Shown piece after piece: positions 17,845-26,000 of a stretch of 64,000 bases of DNA. The position numbers and the translations under genes were made by a program. Origin of the DNA: Algoriphagus sp. AGSA1 (GTDB lineage: Bacteria > Bacteroidota > Bacteroidia > Cytophagales > Cyclobacteriaceae); NCBI RefSeq assembly GCF_021390545.1, contig NZ_JAJUWR010000017.1, positions 79,412-143,411 on the forward strand. The letters run 5' to 3'. Within the stretch, counting starts at the first letter, position 1; each line of letters opens with the position of its first letter. A model generated the notes under the pieces. The model was not told the origin of the DNA. It saw nothing but the letters and a program-made list of their open reading frames with translations, and made no database searches.

Positions 17845-18981
17845 ATGAAGATAGGTATTGTTTGCTACCCGACCTTCGGTGGTAGTGGAGTAGTAGCGAC
17901 AGAACTCGGTAAAGGTCTTGCTAAAAACGGTCATGAAGTACACTTCATTACTTATAAGCAACCTACCCGATTGGACTTTTTCAGCGAAAATCTTTTTTAT
18001 CATGAAGTGGACATAAAAAGTTACCCGCTATTTGAGCATGCGCCTTATGAACTGGCTCTGGCGAGTAAAATGGTGAGTGTGGTCAAGTATGAGCAATTGG
18101 ATCTCCTCCATGTCCATTACGCCATTCCTCATGCTTCAGCGGCATATATGGCCAAACAGATCCTGAAAACTGAAGGGATCCACATACCTGTGGTGACCAC
18201 TCTTCATGGAACAGACATTACCTTGGTGGGCAAAGACCCCAGCTATGAGCCTGTAGTGACTTTCAGCATCAATCAATCGGACGGTGTCACCGCAGTCTCC
18301 CAAGACCTTAGAAAAGAAACCTTTGCCTTTTTTGATATACAGCGTGAAATCGAAGTCATTCCCAATTTCATAGATCTGGAGCGGTTTAAGCGTCAGAAAA
18401 AGGAGCATTTCAAGCTTGCCATCTGCCCAAACGGTGAGAAGCTTTTGGTGCATACTTCCAACTTCAGGAAAGTAAAGCGGGTAGAAGATGTAATCCGTGT
18501 ATTCTATGAAGTCAGAAAAGAAATCCCCGCAAAATTGCTTTTGGTGGGCGATGGGCCGGAGCGGGATAAAATGGAGAGGCTGTCTAGAGAACTGGGAACC
18601 TGTGATGATGTCCGTTTTCTGGGCAAACTGGATGCTGTGGAAGAAGTACTCTCAGTTGCGGATCTATTTTTGATGCCTTCTGAGAAAGAAAGTTTTGGAT
18701 TGGCCGCATTGGAAGCGATGGCCTGCGAGGTACCTATTCTGTCCTCGGATGCGGGTGGCATCCCAGAGCTTAACATAGACGGCGTGACCGGATATGTGTG
18801 TCAGATAGGTGACATACAGCGTATGAAGGAAAAAGCACTTTATATATTGGATGAAGCCAATCTGCCGAAATTCAAAACAAATGCACTGGAAAGAGCTAAG
18901 GAGTTTGATATTTCGGAGATTTTACCACTTTATGTATCTTATTATCAAAAGACTATTGAATCTACTATGGCACAGATTTGA
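17845..18981 (+). CDS. bshA: N-acetyl-alpha-D-glucosaminyl L-malate synthase (bacillithiol pathway)
   Basis: A 378-residue GT4 enzyme with the BshA-specific N-terminus MKIGIVCYPTFGGSGVVATE, then GLAKNGHEVHFITYKQPTRL. The substrate-binding HVHYAIPHASAAYMAKQIL follows, and the donor site is MPSEKESFGLAALEAMACEVP. It joins UDP-GlcNAc and L-malate, the first step of bacillithiol synthesis, in the cytoplasm. The length matches known BshA proteins. bshB and bshC are not in the window, which is common in Bacteroidota where the genes are scattered. It appears to be transcribed alone. Confidence 0.95.
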   Translation: MKIGIVCYPTFGGSGVVATELGKGLAKNGHEVHFITYKQPTRLDFFSENLFYHEVDIKSYPLFEHAPYELALASKMVSVVKYEQLDLLHVHYAIPHASAAYMAKQILKTEGIHIPVVTTLHGTDITLVGKDPSYEPVVTFSINQSDGVTAVSQDLRKETFAFFDIQREIEVIPNFIDLERFKRQKKEHFKLAICPNGEKLLVHTSNFRKVKRVEDVIRVFYEVRKEIPAKLLLVGDGPERDKMERLSRELGTCDDVRFLGKLDAVEEVLSVADLFLMPSEKESFGLAALEAMACEVPILSSDAGGIPELNIDGVTGYVCQIGDIQRMKEKALYILDEANLPKFKTNALERAKEFDISEILPLYVSYYQKTIESTMAQI

Positions 18982-19034
18982 TCCTTGCCTGATTATTGTC
19001 ATTAAATTCACAGAGACAAAACACAGTTTTGGAT

Positions 19035-19042
19035 TATCTTTG
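19035..19042 (+). promoter_or_regulatory. Candidate -7 element (TATCTTTG)
   Basis: TATCTTTG fits TAnnTTTG and lies 257 nt upstream of the hydroxylase start, before the leader-element copy. If used, the transcript would carry the MKSS mini-ORF at 19201 in its leader. No good -33 TTG is seen at the right distance. Confidence 0.3.
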
Positions 19043-19173
19043 TAAAATAATGCCGGATCAGAGCCGGAAGATGAAATAGAGTTTTATTAAGTAGCTTAGG
19101 AATCGACACGGTTAAAAAAACATCATTAAAACTTAGGGGATAGTGATTTTTTTTAATTCTCAAAGATTCATAA

Positions 19174-19297
19174 GGCCTATAAAAGACAAATTATAATCAT
19201 ATGAAATCGAGCATGTCGAAAACGGCACACACTGGGATGATTATCCCACATGCGAGATTCCATGTGGCCTTTAAAAACAAATTATAATCACATGAAA
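19174..19297 (+). repeat. MKSS leader element, copy 1, with duplicated flanks
   Basis: The 63-nt core runs from 19201 (ATGAAATCGAGC) to 19263 (GCGAGATTCCAT); the ends are imperfect inverted repeats of each other (10 of 12). It opens a 28-codon mini-ORF, 19201-19287, starting MKSSMSKTAHTGMII. The core is bracketed by a near-identical direct repeat, 19174-19206 and 19266-19297, each running from GGCCT through ACAAATTATAATCA to an ATGAAA. The second ATG (19292) is the start of the hydroxylase gene. So the start region of the gene appears twice, with the element between. Copy 2 (40362-40424) has the same core at the same length. Confidence 0.8.
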
Positions 19298-19918
19298 AAG
19301 ATTGGAAGATTGGATAAGCCGGACAATTTTGGCACAGCCCAAATGTTCTCCAACCCTATTCTGGAAAGAATTACGCGCACCCCTATCTGGATGCCTATCG
19401 CAATGTTTATTATTTTGGGATGCACTTCGGTATATTTTGGGATACAAAAAACTGACGTAGGTGTTGGGACTGCTATTTTGTTGTTTGTAACGGGATATAT
19501 AGGTTTCACCTTTGTGGAATACATGATGCATAAGCACTTTTTCCACATGGAGCCCAATACTCCCATCAAAGATAAACTACAATATACTGTGCATGGGGTA
19601 CACCATGATTATCCTAAGGATAAAGACAGACTGGCCATGCCTCCATTTGTGAGTGCAGCCTATGCCGCTATTCTCTATTTGATCTTTAAACTGATCATGG
19701 GAGATTTGGCCTTTTATTTCCTTCCTGGGTTTCTGTTTGGCTATGCACTGTACCTGGGAATCCACTACTTGGTGCATGCTTTACAGCCTCCTAAGAACTT
19801 CATGAAGGTTCTTTGGATCCATCATGCCATCCACCACTATAAGGATCCTGACGTAGCGTTTGGTGTCAGTACGCCACTGTGGGACTACATACTTGGCACG
19901 GTGCCAAAAAGAGATTGA
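19292..19918 (+). CDS. Fatty-acid hydroxylase/sterol desaturase family membrane protein
   Basis: A 208-residue membrane protein with hydrophobic segments at about residues 35-55, 62-80 and 125-160. It has the histidine clusters of di-iron hydroxylases: MMHKHFFHMEP, HGVHHDYPKD, HYLVHAL and HHAIHHYKDPD. The pattern matches fatty acid 2-hydroxylase-like members (PF04116), which hydroxylate acyl chains of sphingolipids or related lipids in the membrane. Start 19292 is preferred: a longer frame from 19250 would begin inside the leader element. A strong terminator follows at 19926. Substrate identity is inferred from family only. Confidence 0.87.
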   Translation: MKKIGRLDKPDNFGTAQMFSNPILERITRTPIWMPIAMFIILGCTSVYFGIQKTDVGVGTAILLFVTGYIGFTFVEYMMHKHFFHMEPNTPIKDKLQYTVHGVHHDYPKDKDRLAMPPFVSAAYAAILYLIFKLIMGDLAFYFLPGFLFGYALYLGIHYLVHALQPPKNFMKVLWIHHAIHHYKDPDVAFGVSTPLWDYILGTVPKRD

Positions 19919-19925
19919 TAAATTG

Positions 19926-19952
19926 ACCTCCTGGAATTCAGGAGGTTTTTTT
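19926..19952 (+). terminator. Rho-independent terminator after the hydroxylase gene
   Basis: A perfect stem (ACCTCCTG, loop GAATT, CAGGAGGT) runs into seven T. It sits 8 nt after the hydroxylase stop and argues against a longer upstream start for the following gene. Confidence 0.85.
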
Positions 19953-20012
19953 CTGGTATTCAAGTCGAGAGAAGGAAGTGAATGTGGACATTCAAGTACA
20001 AATAATAAAGAA

Positions 20013-20840
20013 ATGCAGGTATCAATTATAGGTTTAGGGTGGATTGGCTTGCCCCTGGCAAGACTACTTCAGGAAGATGGGTACGAAGTAGTGGGTAGCA
20101 CCACCACTGCGGATAAACAAGCAGACCTAAAGCAGCAAGGAATCAATGCTATCCATTTTTCTTTAGTGCCATTTCCACAGGGAAAAGGATTTCAGGAACT
20201 GTTTTCTTGTGAAGTGCTGGTCATCAATATCCCACCCCGCAGTAGAACTACAGACGGTAGCTTCTATCTGGAGCAGCTCAAATTTCTCCAAAGCATGGTG
20301 GAGCAGTCTGGAATCCAAAAAGTGATCTTTGTGTCCAGTACAGGGGTATATCCTGAAGTAGCCCGTGATGAAGCATATCGGGAAGATGATTTGGTAACTG
20401 GGGAAAACACCGGAAATATCACACAATTTAAAGGAGAAGAAATATTCCGTGGATTAAAAAACCTGACAATTGTCCGTTTTGGAGGGCTGCTGGGGGATAA
20501 CAGGATACCTGGAAAGTATGTGGCGGGAAAAGAAGGCGTGACGGGGCATACCCGAGTAAATTTCATTTATAGGAATGATGCAGCCAGACTACTCCATTGG
20601 GTTATTAAAAAGGAGCTGTGGAATGAGACGTTCAATGGGGTAGCGCCTATCCATACCCTCAGAAAGGATGTTTACGAAAAGAACACTGCAGACCTAGGCC
20701 TCCTACCGCCGACAAGCTATGTACCTGTTAAAGAGGAAAAAAACCGCTTGGTTTCGGGGGATAAAATCTGTCAATCAGGTTTTCGCTTTGACTTTCCAGA
20801 TCCACTGGATTTCCCTTATTCTCTGGCAGAATCAATGTAA
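20013..20840 (+). CDS. NAD(P)-dependent epimerase/dehydratase-like protein (YeeZ-like)
   Basis: A 275-residue Rossmann protein starting MQVSIIGLGWIGLPLARLLQ, with the GxGxxG site at residues 7-12. Further blocks are FVSSTGVYPEVARDEAYRED and LTIVRFGGLLGDNRIPGKY. It resembles the YeeZ group of extended SDR proteins, in which the usual YxxxK catalytic pair is not clear. Start 20013 was chosen because a longer in-frame extension runs through the terminator at 19926. Its last 9 nt overlap the end of the convergent CsaA-like gene. The reaction is unknown. Confidence 0.82.
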   Translation: MQVSIIGLGWIGLPLARLLQEDGYEVVGSTTTADKQADLKQQGINAIHFSLVPFPQGKGFQELFSCEVLVINIPPRSRTTDGSFYLEQLKFLQSMVEQSGIQKVIFVSSTGVYPEVARDEAYREDDLVTGENTGNITQFKGEEIFRGLKNLTIVRFGGLLGDNRIPGKYVAGKEGVTGHTRVNFIYRNDAARLLHWVIKKELWNETFNGVAPIHTLRKDVYEKNTADLGLLPPTSYVPVKEEKNRLVSGDKICQSGFRFDFPDPLDFPYSLAESM

Positions 20841-21170
20841 TTTGGATCCATTTGGTACAGGTTTTTCCATGGTCGCAAGTACAATTCCCCCCTCTTTGGA
20901 TTCGAATCCAGTAATCAAAATCTCAGACATAAAATCCGCAATCTGACGGGGAGCAAAATTACATACGCATATAACTTGCCTACCGATTAACTCCTCGGGT
21001 TGATAAAGTACAGTAAGCTGTGCAGAGGACTTTTTCACCCCTAAAGCTTCTCCCAGATCCACCCAAATTTTATAGGCAGGTTTACGGGCTTTTTCGAACG
21101 GTTCGGCCTTTATTATTGTCCCCGCACGCAATTCTATTTTGTCGAAATCTTTGTAATCAATCGTTTGCAT
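20832..21170 (-). CDS. csaA: CsaA-like tRNA-binding/chaperone protein
   Basis: A 112-residue single OB-fold protein of the EMAP/tRNA-binding domain family. It starts MQTIDYKDFDKIELRAGTII and has the conserved blocks PAYKIWVDLGEALGVKKSSA, QVICVCNFAPRQIADFMSEI and GGIVLATMEKPVPNGSKLH. The length equals that of CsaA proteins, which bind tRNA and have been linked to secretion chaperoning. It is convergent with the epimerase gene (9-nt overlap) and divergent from the small exported protein at 21247. Confidence 0.93.
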   Translation of the reverse strand: MQTIDYKDFDKIELRAGTIIKAEPFEKARKPAYKIWVDLGEALGVKKSSAQLTVLYQPEELIGRQVICVCNFAPRQIADFMSEILITGFESKEGGIVLATMEKPVPNGSKLH

Positions 21171-21246
21171 AGAAAATTTTTTTCTTAATTTTAGGAATCT
21201 TTTACAAAACCCTATCGTAAAAGATTAAAGGTATTCTATTTCTACC

Positions 21247-21600
21247 ATGATTTCACAAACTAGCTTTTCTTTTAGAAAACTCACTGTTTTCAGCATCGCT
21301 GTCCTTGGCTTTTGTCTATGGGCGGGAAATTCTATGGCTCAGAGCGAACACGAAGAATCTGAAATGGAACAAGAATTGCCCTCAGACAAGCCTTTCATAG
21401 AAGGTTCCTCTGATTTTCATGATGTACCAAACCAAGATCTCACCGCCGCGGGAAGTACTACAGTGGCACCATCAGCTAAACCTACCCCCCAGAAAAAGGT
21501 GCCCCAGGTAGCAGGCGAAGGAAAAAAGCCTGAGCCGAATACTTCGACACTGTCTTTTAATATTTTCCTCTACATCGTGGATAAGTTCAAAGCAGACTAA
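21247..21600 (+). CDS. Small exported protein of unknown function
   Basis: A 117-residue protein with a signal peptide (core LTVFSIAVLGFCLWAGNSMA, cleavage likely after MAQ) and an acidic, proline- and lysine-rich low-complexity middle (EHEESEMEQELPSDK; APSAKPTPQKKVPQVAGEGK). It ends in a hydrophobic-aromatic segment, NTSTLSFNIFLYIVDKFKAD. That tail looks like a conserved docking or membrane-contact motif rather than a domain. I recognise no family. It is a single gene closed by a two-way terminator. Real expression is likely because the signal peptide and promoter-side spacing are normal. Confidence 0.72.
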   Translation: MISQTSFSFRKLTVFSIAVLGFCLWAGNSMAQSEHEESEMEQELPSDKPFIEGSSDFHDVPNQDLTAAGSTTVAPSAKPTPQKKVPQVAGEGKKPEPNTSTLSFNIFLYIVDKFKAD

Positions 21601-21621
21601 GTGAGCGCATAATCAAAAATA

Positions 21622-21653
21622 AAAAAAGAGAGGGCACGTACCTCTCTTTTTTT
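21622..21653. terminator. Two-way rho-independent terminator
   Basis: AAAAAAGAGAGG, loop, CCTCTCTTTTTTT. The A-run and T-run on both sides allow it to end both the + gene at 21247 and the - gene at 21656. Confidence 0.85.
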
Positions 21654-21655
21654 GG

Positions 21656-22390
21656 TCAAGCTTCTGCCAAAAATTTCTTCAAATCACTAAGGCTGATCAT
21701 CCCTTCGTAATAGGCTCTGCCAAAAACCGAGGCAGATACGCCCATATCTTTTAACCTCCGGAAATCATCAATTCCCCTGACACCGCCGCTTGCTGCCAAG
21801 TTGATATCAGGGAATTTATCCCTGATAGACTGGAATAATGTAAAATTGGGTCCTTCCATAACCCCATCTCTTGAGATATCTGAACATTTAAGGTATTTCA
21901 ATCCCCGTTGATAGAAGAAGTCAATATGGTCAAACAGGTCAATTTCTGTTTTTTTAAGCCATCCTTTTATTTTTATTTTATTGTCAACGGGATTGATATC
22001 GGCAGCTAGATTGATTTTCTCACGACCATAAGAAAGTAAAAACTGTGCAAATCGCTCCGGATGATTGGCCGCTACAGAACTTGCAGTAACTGTAGCCGCG
22101 CCGAATTCAAAGCATTTGATCACATCGCCATCCGTAGATACCCCCCCGGTAAAATCCACTTTCAGCTCGGTGTAACCGGTGATGGTCTCCAATATATGAT
22201 AGTTTTTTGGCTCTCCTCTGCGCGCGCCATCCAGATCTACCAGATGCAGTCGTTGAATTCCTATGGATTCAAAAGCCTGGGCAATTTCCAATGGGTTATT
22301 GGAAATCACTTCCTCCGTAGCAAAATCACCTCTTTTTAGTCGGACACATTTGCCATTGATCAGCCAGATAGAAGGAATAATTTCAAACAT
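21656..22390 (-). CDS. HisA-like TIM-barrel protein lacking the first catalytic aspartate
   Basis: About 244 residues and clearly a HisA homologue: MFEIIPSIWLINGKCVRLKR, then LHLVDLDGARRGEP, DFTGGVSTDGDV, a KIKIKGW segment, CSDISRDGVMEG and ASGGVRGIDDFRRL. HisA isomerises ProFAR in histidine synthesis with two aspartates. Here the first, in the PAIDL motif, is tryptophan (W9, TGG read directly on the minus strand), while the second (D131, LAADIN) and the later TD-like SDISRDG are kept. The usual VGSAAV phosphate site reads VTASSV. No other his gene is nearby. It is therefore probably not a normal HisA; it may bind a related phosphosugar. The GTG one codon upstream is an equal start candidate. 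Confidence 0.85.
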   Translation of the reverse strand: MFEIIPSIWLINGKCVRLKRGDFATEEVISNNPLEIAQAFESIGIQRLHLVDLDGARRGEPKNYHILETITGYTELKVDFTGGVSTDGDVIKCFEFGAATVTASSVAANHPERFAQFLLSYGREKINLAADINPVDNKIKIKGWLKKTEIDLFDHIDFFYQRGLKYLKCSDISRDGVMEGPNFTLFQSIRDKFPDINLAASGGVRGIDDFRRLKDMGVSASVFGRAYYEGMISLSDLKKFLAEA

Positions 22391-22532
22391 CACTTAATTT
22401 CTTGTTAAATATTTTGACTTGTGCTTCAGCTCGAAGAAAATACCCAGTATCTCGTCAAAGCTTTACCAATATGCAAATCTTTTGCTAAACTGACTACTTT
22501 TAATGGCGGGTAAAAGTGCCAACATAGTAATT

Positions 22533-23567
22533 TCAATACTTCAATTTAGCTATTTTCCCTTTAGTTCCAGATGCCCAGACAGCCCCACCTGCATGGCCTA
22601 GCATCACTGCATGGAATCCTTCTTCTGAAAAGGGTTGCCAGGTGATGCCGCCATCCTTGGAGAAATCCGAGCCCGAAGGCCCCACAGCGATCAGCCATTT
22701 TTGCTGCGGAAAGTAAACGGTACCGGATCGATATCCTCCCGGTCCCGCCTGGGGTTTTGTCCATTCCTTTTTGTCTAAAACAAATATACCTGAATTACCT
22801 TCCTGTAGCTCTTCCTGAAGGTAATCTCCTCCTACTGCCACAATTTCCCCATTTCCCATGCTTGTAATGGAAAATATACCTTGGGAGGATTCTCCTTGGA
22901 TAAGAGGTGCTCTGAATTTTTCCCAAGTAGTGCCCATATCATTGGAATAATGAAGATTTGACTCCTTGCCTCCTGTTGCAAGCCAGAGTTGACTACCTAT
23001 AGCCAATAGTGAGGTTGCGCTGGCCGCAAAAGCCGCCTCCCCTTCCACGGCTCCGGGAAGGGAATCCAAAGGATACCAGCTTTCCCCTTGATTTACAGTC
23101 TGGAGAATTGTCCACTTTCCTTCAAAAGGATCACCAATGACAAATCCGTGGTTTTGGGAAGAAAAGCTGATGCCATCCAAAAAAGCAAATTCATTCTCCT
23201 GGTGCTTCAGCTTCCAAGTCTTTCCACCATCGGCCGTCTTGTAAATCACCGCAGGTTGTCCCGCAGAAACAGCTACGGCTGTGAGCGCATCAAAAGCATG
23301 TATGGATCTAAAATCTACTGTATCCAATCCGTTTATGACTCCGTGGTCCCAGCTTTTACCGGCGTCAATAGTCCGAAGCCAGGTTCCATTGCTTCCACTT
23401 GCCCAAACGATTTCATCTGTCAATGGGGACAATCCCCTAAGAGAGGCAGCTACAGGAGTTTCCAGAATTTCCCAGCCAAGTGGTTTTTCGGAGAGGCTCT
23501 CCTCGGATTTTTTGCAGGAAAAAAGCGCTACCAATACTGATAGCGCCAAAAGTTTACTTTTGAACAT
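22533..23567 (-). CDS. YCF48-like beta-propeller lipoprotein
   Basis: A 344-residue protein with a lipoprotein signal (MFKSKLLALSVLVALFSCKK, C18). The body has repeated YCF48/BNR-type blades with the motif D-x-G-x-[ST]-W (TIDAGKSWDHG, TADGGKTWKLK, SNDMGTTWEKF, SKDGGITWQPF) each preceded by a [VI]-x-G-type strand. Such propellers act as scaffolds or assembly factors at the cell envelope. It lies 186 nt downstream of the sugar-isomerase-like gene on the same strand and may belong to the same transcription unit. Ligand and partner are unknown. Confidence 0.85.
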   Translation of the reverse strand: MFKSKLLALSVLVALFSCKKSEESLSEKPLGWEILETPVAASLRGLSPLTDEIVWASGSNGTWLRTIDAGKSWDHGVINGLDTVDFRSIHAFDALTAVAVSAGQPAVIYKTADGGKTWKLKHQENEFAFLDGISFSSQNHGFVIGDPFEGKWTILQTVNQGESWYPLDSLPGAVEGEAAFAASATSLLAIGSQLWLATGGKESNLHYSNDMGTTWEKFRAPLIQGESSQGIFSITSMGNGEIVAVGGDYLQEELQEGNSGIFVLDKKEWTKPQAGPGGYRSGTVYFPQQKWLIAVGPSGSDFSKDGGITWQPFSEEGFHAVMLGHAGGAVWASGTKGKIAKLKY

Positions 23568-23753
23568 ATTATATATACTTAGTGATTATCCGCAATGATG
23601 CCAGTAGCCATATTTTCTTTGCTTTATTAGATGCTTGCCTGCCGATAGACGGGGAAGACAGGAGACAGAAGAGACCTTGGCGCTAGTGTTTTCCGAATCC
23701 TATGATGCTTTTATTTTTTTACAGGCAGAAAAGCGGATATACTTATACTTAAA

Positions 23754-24665
23754 TCAAACTATGTCAACTTTTCTATAAGCCTGGATCAATGCTTTTTCCC
23801 CATCTATTCCAGGGGAGGCGTTTCCATGCTCCATTCCCATGACGCCCTTGAAGCCTTTTTCATGGATGTATTTGAATACATTGCTATAATTGATTTCTCC
23901 TGTTCCAGGTTCCTTTCTCCCCGGGTTATCGCCGATTTGTATATAGGCTATCTCTTCCCAGGTTTTTTCCATGGTGGCAATCAGGTTTCCCTCGTTGCGC
24001 TGCATGTGATAGATGTCGTAAAGGATCTTGCAGGCTGGGCTATCTACTGCCTTGCAGATCATGTACGACTGATCCGCATGACGAAGGAAAAGATCCGGAT
24101 TGTCGCTTAGCGGCTCCATAACCATGACTAGCCCTTCTTTCTCCAGTATTTCCGCTCCGCGCTTATAAGCTTCAATCACATTTCCGGTCTGCACTCCCAT
24201 GGGAAGATTTCTCTCGAAATATCCGGGAACCACGGTCATCCATTTTGCCCCGACACGCTTGGCTACTTCCACGGATTTTTTGCAGGTGTCCACAAAAAGG
24301 TCTTCATGCTCTTTCTTGCCAGTAGTGAGGGAGGTTTTCCAATTTTCTCCTCCATCGATGACAAACACGCCCATTCTCATTCCCAAAGACTCAAGGGTTT
24401 TGCCGATGAGAGTCTGTTCTTCAACAGATCTTCCGAGCATACCATTGTCCTCCAACGACCTAAACCCCTGATCTGCCATAAACTTCAGCTCATCCACAAT
24501 CCCACCTGGAGCGGAATTCCTGAACATTCCGAAATGCGGCGCAAAATCCATGTTAAAGGTAGGTTCAGCTTTGCCTGCTGCAAAAGAAGGCATGCTCATA
24601 GCTCCTGAAACTCCCAATAGGGTGCTTCCTAAGCCAATTTTCTTGATAAATCCTCTTCTCTCCAT
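23754..24665 (-). CDS. Sugar phosphate isomerase/epimerase-like TIM barrel, Tat-exported (hydroxypyruvate isomerase family)
   Basis: A 303-residue protein with a twin-arginine signal (MERRGFIKKIGLGSTLLG, ending near SFAAG). The barrel has AP-endonuclease-2/hydroxypyruvate isomerase-type metal sites: MVMEPLSDNPDLF (Glu), ILYDIYHMQ (Asp, His), YIQIGDNPGRKEPG and MGMEHGNASPG. It should act on a ketose or related small sugar in the periplasm. Its start codon lies 2 nt after the stop of the upstream Gfo/Idh/MocA gene, so the two are co-translated. That pairing is frequent in Bacteroidota sugar-catabolism loci. The exact substrate is unknown. Confidence 0.88.
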   Translation of the reverse strand: MERRGFIKKIGLGSTLLGVSGAMSMPSFAAGKAEPTFNMDFAPHFGMFRNSAPGGIVDELKFMADQGFRSLEDNGMLGRSVEEQTLIGKTLESLGMRMGVFVIDGGENWKTSLTTGKKEHEDLFVDTCKKSVEVAKRVGAKWMTVVPGYFERNLPMGVQTGNVIEAYKRGAEILEKEGLVMVMEPLSDNPDLFLRHADQSYMICKAVDSPACKILYDIYHMQRNEGNLIATMEKTWEEIAYIQIGDNPGRKEPGTGEINYSNVFKYIHEKGFKGVMGMEHGNASPGIDGEKALIQAYRKVDIV

Positions 24666-24667
24666 GA

Positions 24668-25981
24668 CTAGATCACTTTGGTTTTGCCAGGAATAGCATG
24701 TGGGTAATAACCGTCGTCACCAGGCAACACTTTAGGCATGGCATCCCAGGCCAAAGTCTCAGGCATCAGGTCAATCTGGCCATTCAGAGCTTCGTCCCAC
24801 GTCAATGGCTTGCCTGAATACGTGGCATACCTGCCCATGATTGCTGTCATGGTACTTTTAGCGGCATTTTCGGCATCAGCATACTTGTATTCTCCATTGA
24901 CTATAGCTTCCCAAAGCAGGTCGTGTTCTACCTGGTAAGGATTCGGCTGGTTTTTGCGGTCATGATCATAGAGCATATTTCCTTTCCAGTCTTTTAGGAT
25001 ACCGTGGTTACCCGCACTTAAGAAAGCGGTTCCCTTGGTTCCCTGGAAGCTTTCATCCACTCTGTTCTGCGCACCGGGGAAGTGACGGCATTCGCTGTGA
25101 ATCACAGATCCATCTTCATAGGTGAAGGTTAAGACGTGATGGTCATAAATCTCCCCATGTTCTTTTCCCGTTCTCACCAGGCGTCCTCCAGTTCCTTCAG
25201 CTTTCACCGGATAGCCTTTTTTTACCCAGTTTGCAATATCGATGTTGTGGACGTGTTGCTCATTAATATGGTCTCCACATAGCCAGTTGAAGTAGTACCA
25301 GTTGCGCATTTGATACTCCATCTCTGTCTGGCCTGGCTGGCGCTCCCGTACCCATACGCCCCCATCATTCCAATATACCTGGCCATTTATGATGTCCCCT
25401 ATCTCTCCGTCATGGATACGCTTGATGGTTTCTATGTAGTTTGGCTGGTAATGTCTCTGAAGGCCTACGACCACATTCAGCTTTTTCGCCTTCGCTTCCT
25501 CAGCGGCTTTCAGCACTTTTCTGATACCGGCGGCGTCCACGGCTACAGGTTTTTCCATAAACACCTGCTTGCCCTGCTTCACCGCTTCTTCGAAATGCAT
25601 AGGACGGAAACCTGGAGGTGTAGCCAATATGACCACATCAGCAGCTGCAATCGCTTGCTTGTACCCGTCAAAACCGATAAACTTCATTTCTTCCGAAACT
25701 GCGATTTTCTCCGCACCATATTTTCCTGAGAGGGCATCGTAGCTATTGTCCAGGCGATCGCGAAACGCATCTACCATGGCTACCAGTTTGATGTTGTGGC
25801 CTGTTTCAAATGCTTGGAAAGCAGCACCGGTTCCACGGCCACCACAGCCTATCAGTGCAAGTTTCAGTTCATTTGCAGGAGCAGCATAGGCACCTGGTAA
25901 TACAAATGGGGAGGTGATCAGTCCGCCTGTGACCAGTGCGGAGGTTTTGATAAAATCCCGGCGGGAGTTTTCGAGTTTCAT
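24668..25981 (-). CDS. Gfo/Idh/MocA-family NAD(P) oxidoreductase, Tat-exported
   Basis: A 437-residue protein with a Tat signal (SRRDFIKTSALVTGGLITSP). The Rossmann site is LALIGCGGRGTGAAFQAFET, followed by VILATPPGFRPMHFEEAVKQ and VFMEKPVAVDAAG, which carries the EKP motif of the family. The C-terminal alpha/beta domain contains INEQHVHNIDIANWVKKGYP, whose HNID segment carries the catalytic His and Asp. It probably oxidises or epimerises a sugar or cyclitol with bound cofactor. It is 19 nt downstream of the SUMF1-like gene and 2 nt upstream of the isomerase-like gene. Confidence 0.92.
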   Translation of the reverse strand: MKLENSRRDFIKTSALVTGGLITSPFVLPGAYAAPANELKLALIGCGGRGTGAAFQAFETGHNIKLVAMVDAFRDRLDNSYDALSGKYGAEKIAVSEEMKFIGFDGYKQAIAAADVVILATPPGFRPMHFEEAVKQGKQVFMEKPVAVDAAGIRKVLKAAEEAKAKKLNVVVGLQRHYQPNYIETIKRIHDGEIGDIINGQVYWNDGGVWVRERQPGQTEMEYQMRNWYYFNWLCGDHINEQHVHNIDIANWVKKGYPVKAEGTGGRLVRTGKEHGEIYDHHVLTFTYEDGSVIHSECRHFPGAQNRVDESFQGTKGTAFLSAGNHGILKDWKGNMLYDHDRKNQPNPYQVEHDLLWEAIVNGEYKYADAENAAKSTMTAIMGRYATYSGKPLTWDEALNGQIDLMPETLAWDAMPKVLPGDDGYYPHAIPGKTKVI

Positions 25982-26000
25982 ATATATGGTTATTTAAGGT

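Noticed and set aside
19250..19291. A longer start for the fatty-acid hydroxylase
   Set aside because: The extra residues lie in the leader element; ATG 19292 is better placed.
19860..20012. A longer start for the YeeZ-like gene
   Set aside because: It would run through the previous gene and its terminator; MQVSIIGLGWIG at 20013 is the normal N-terminus.
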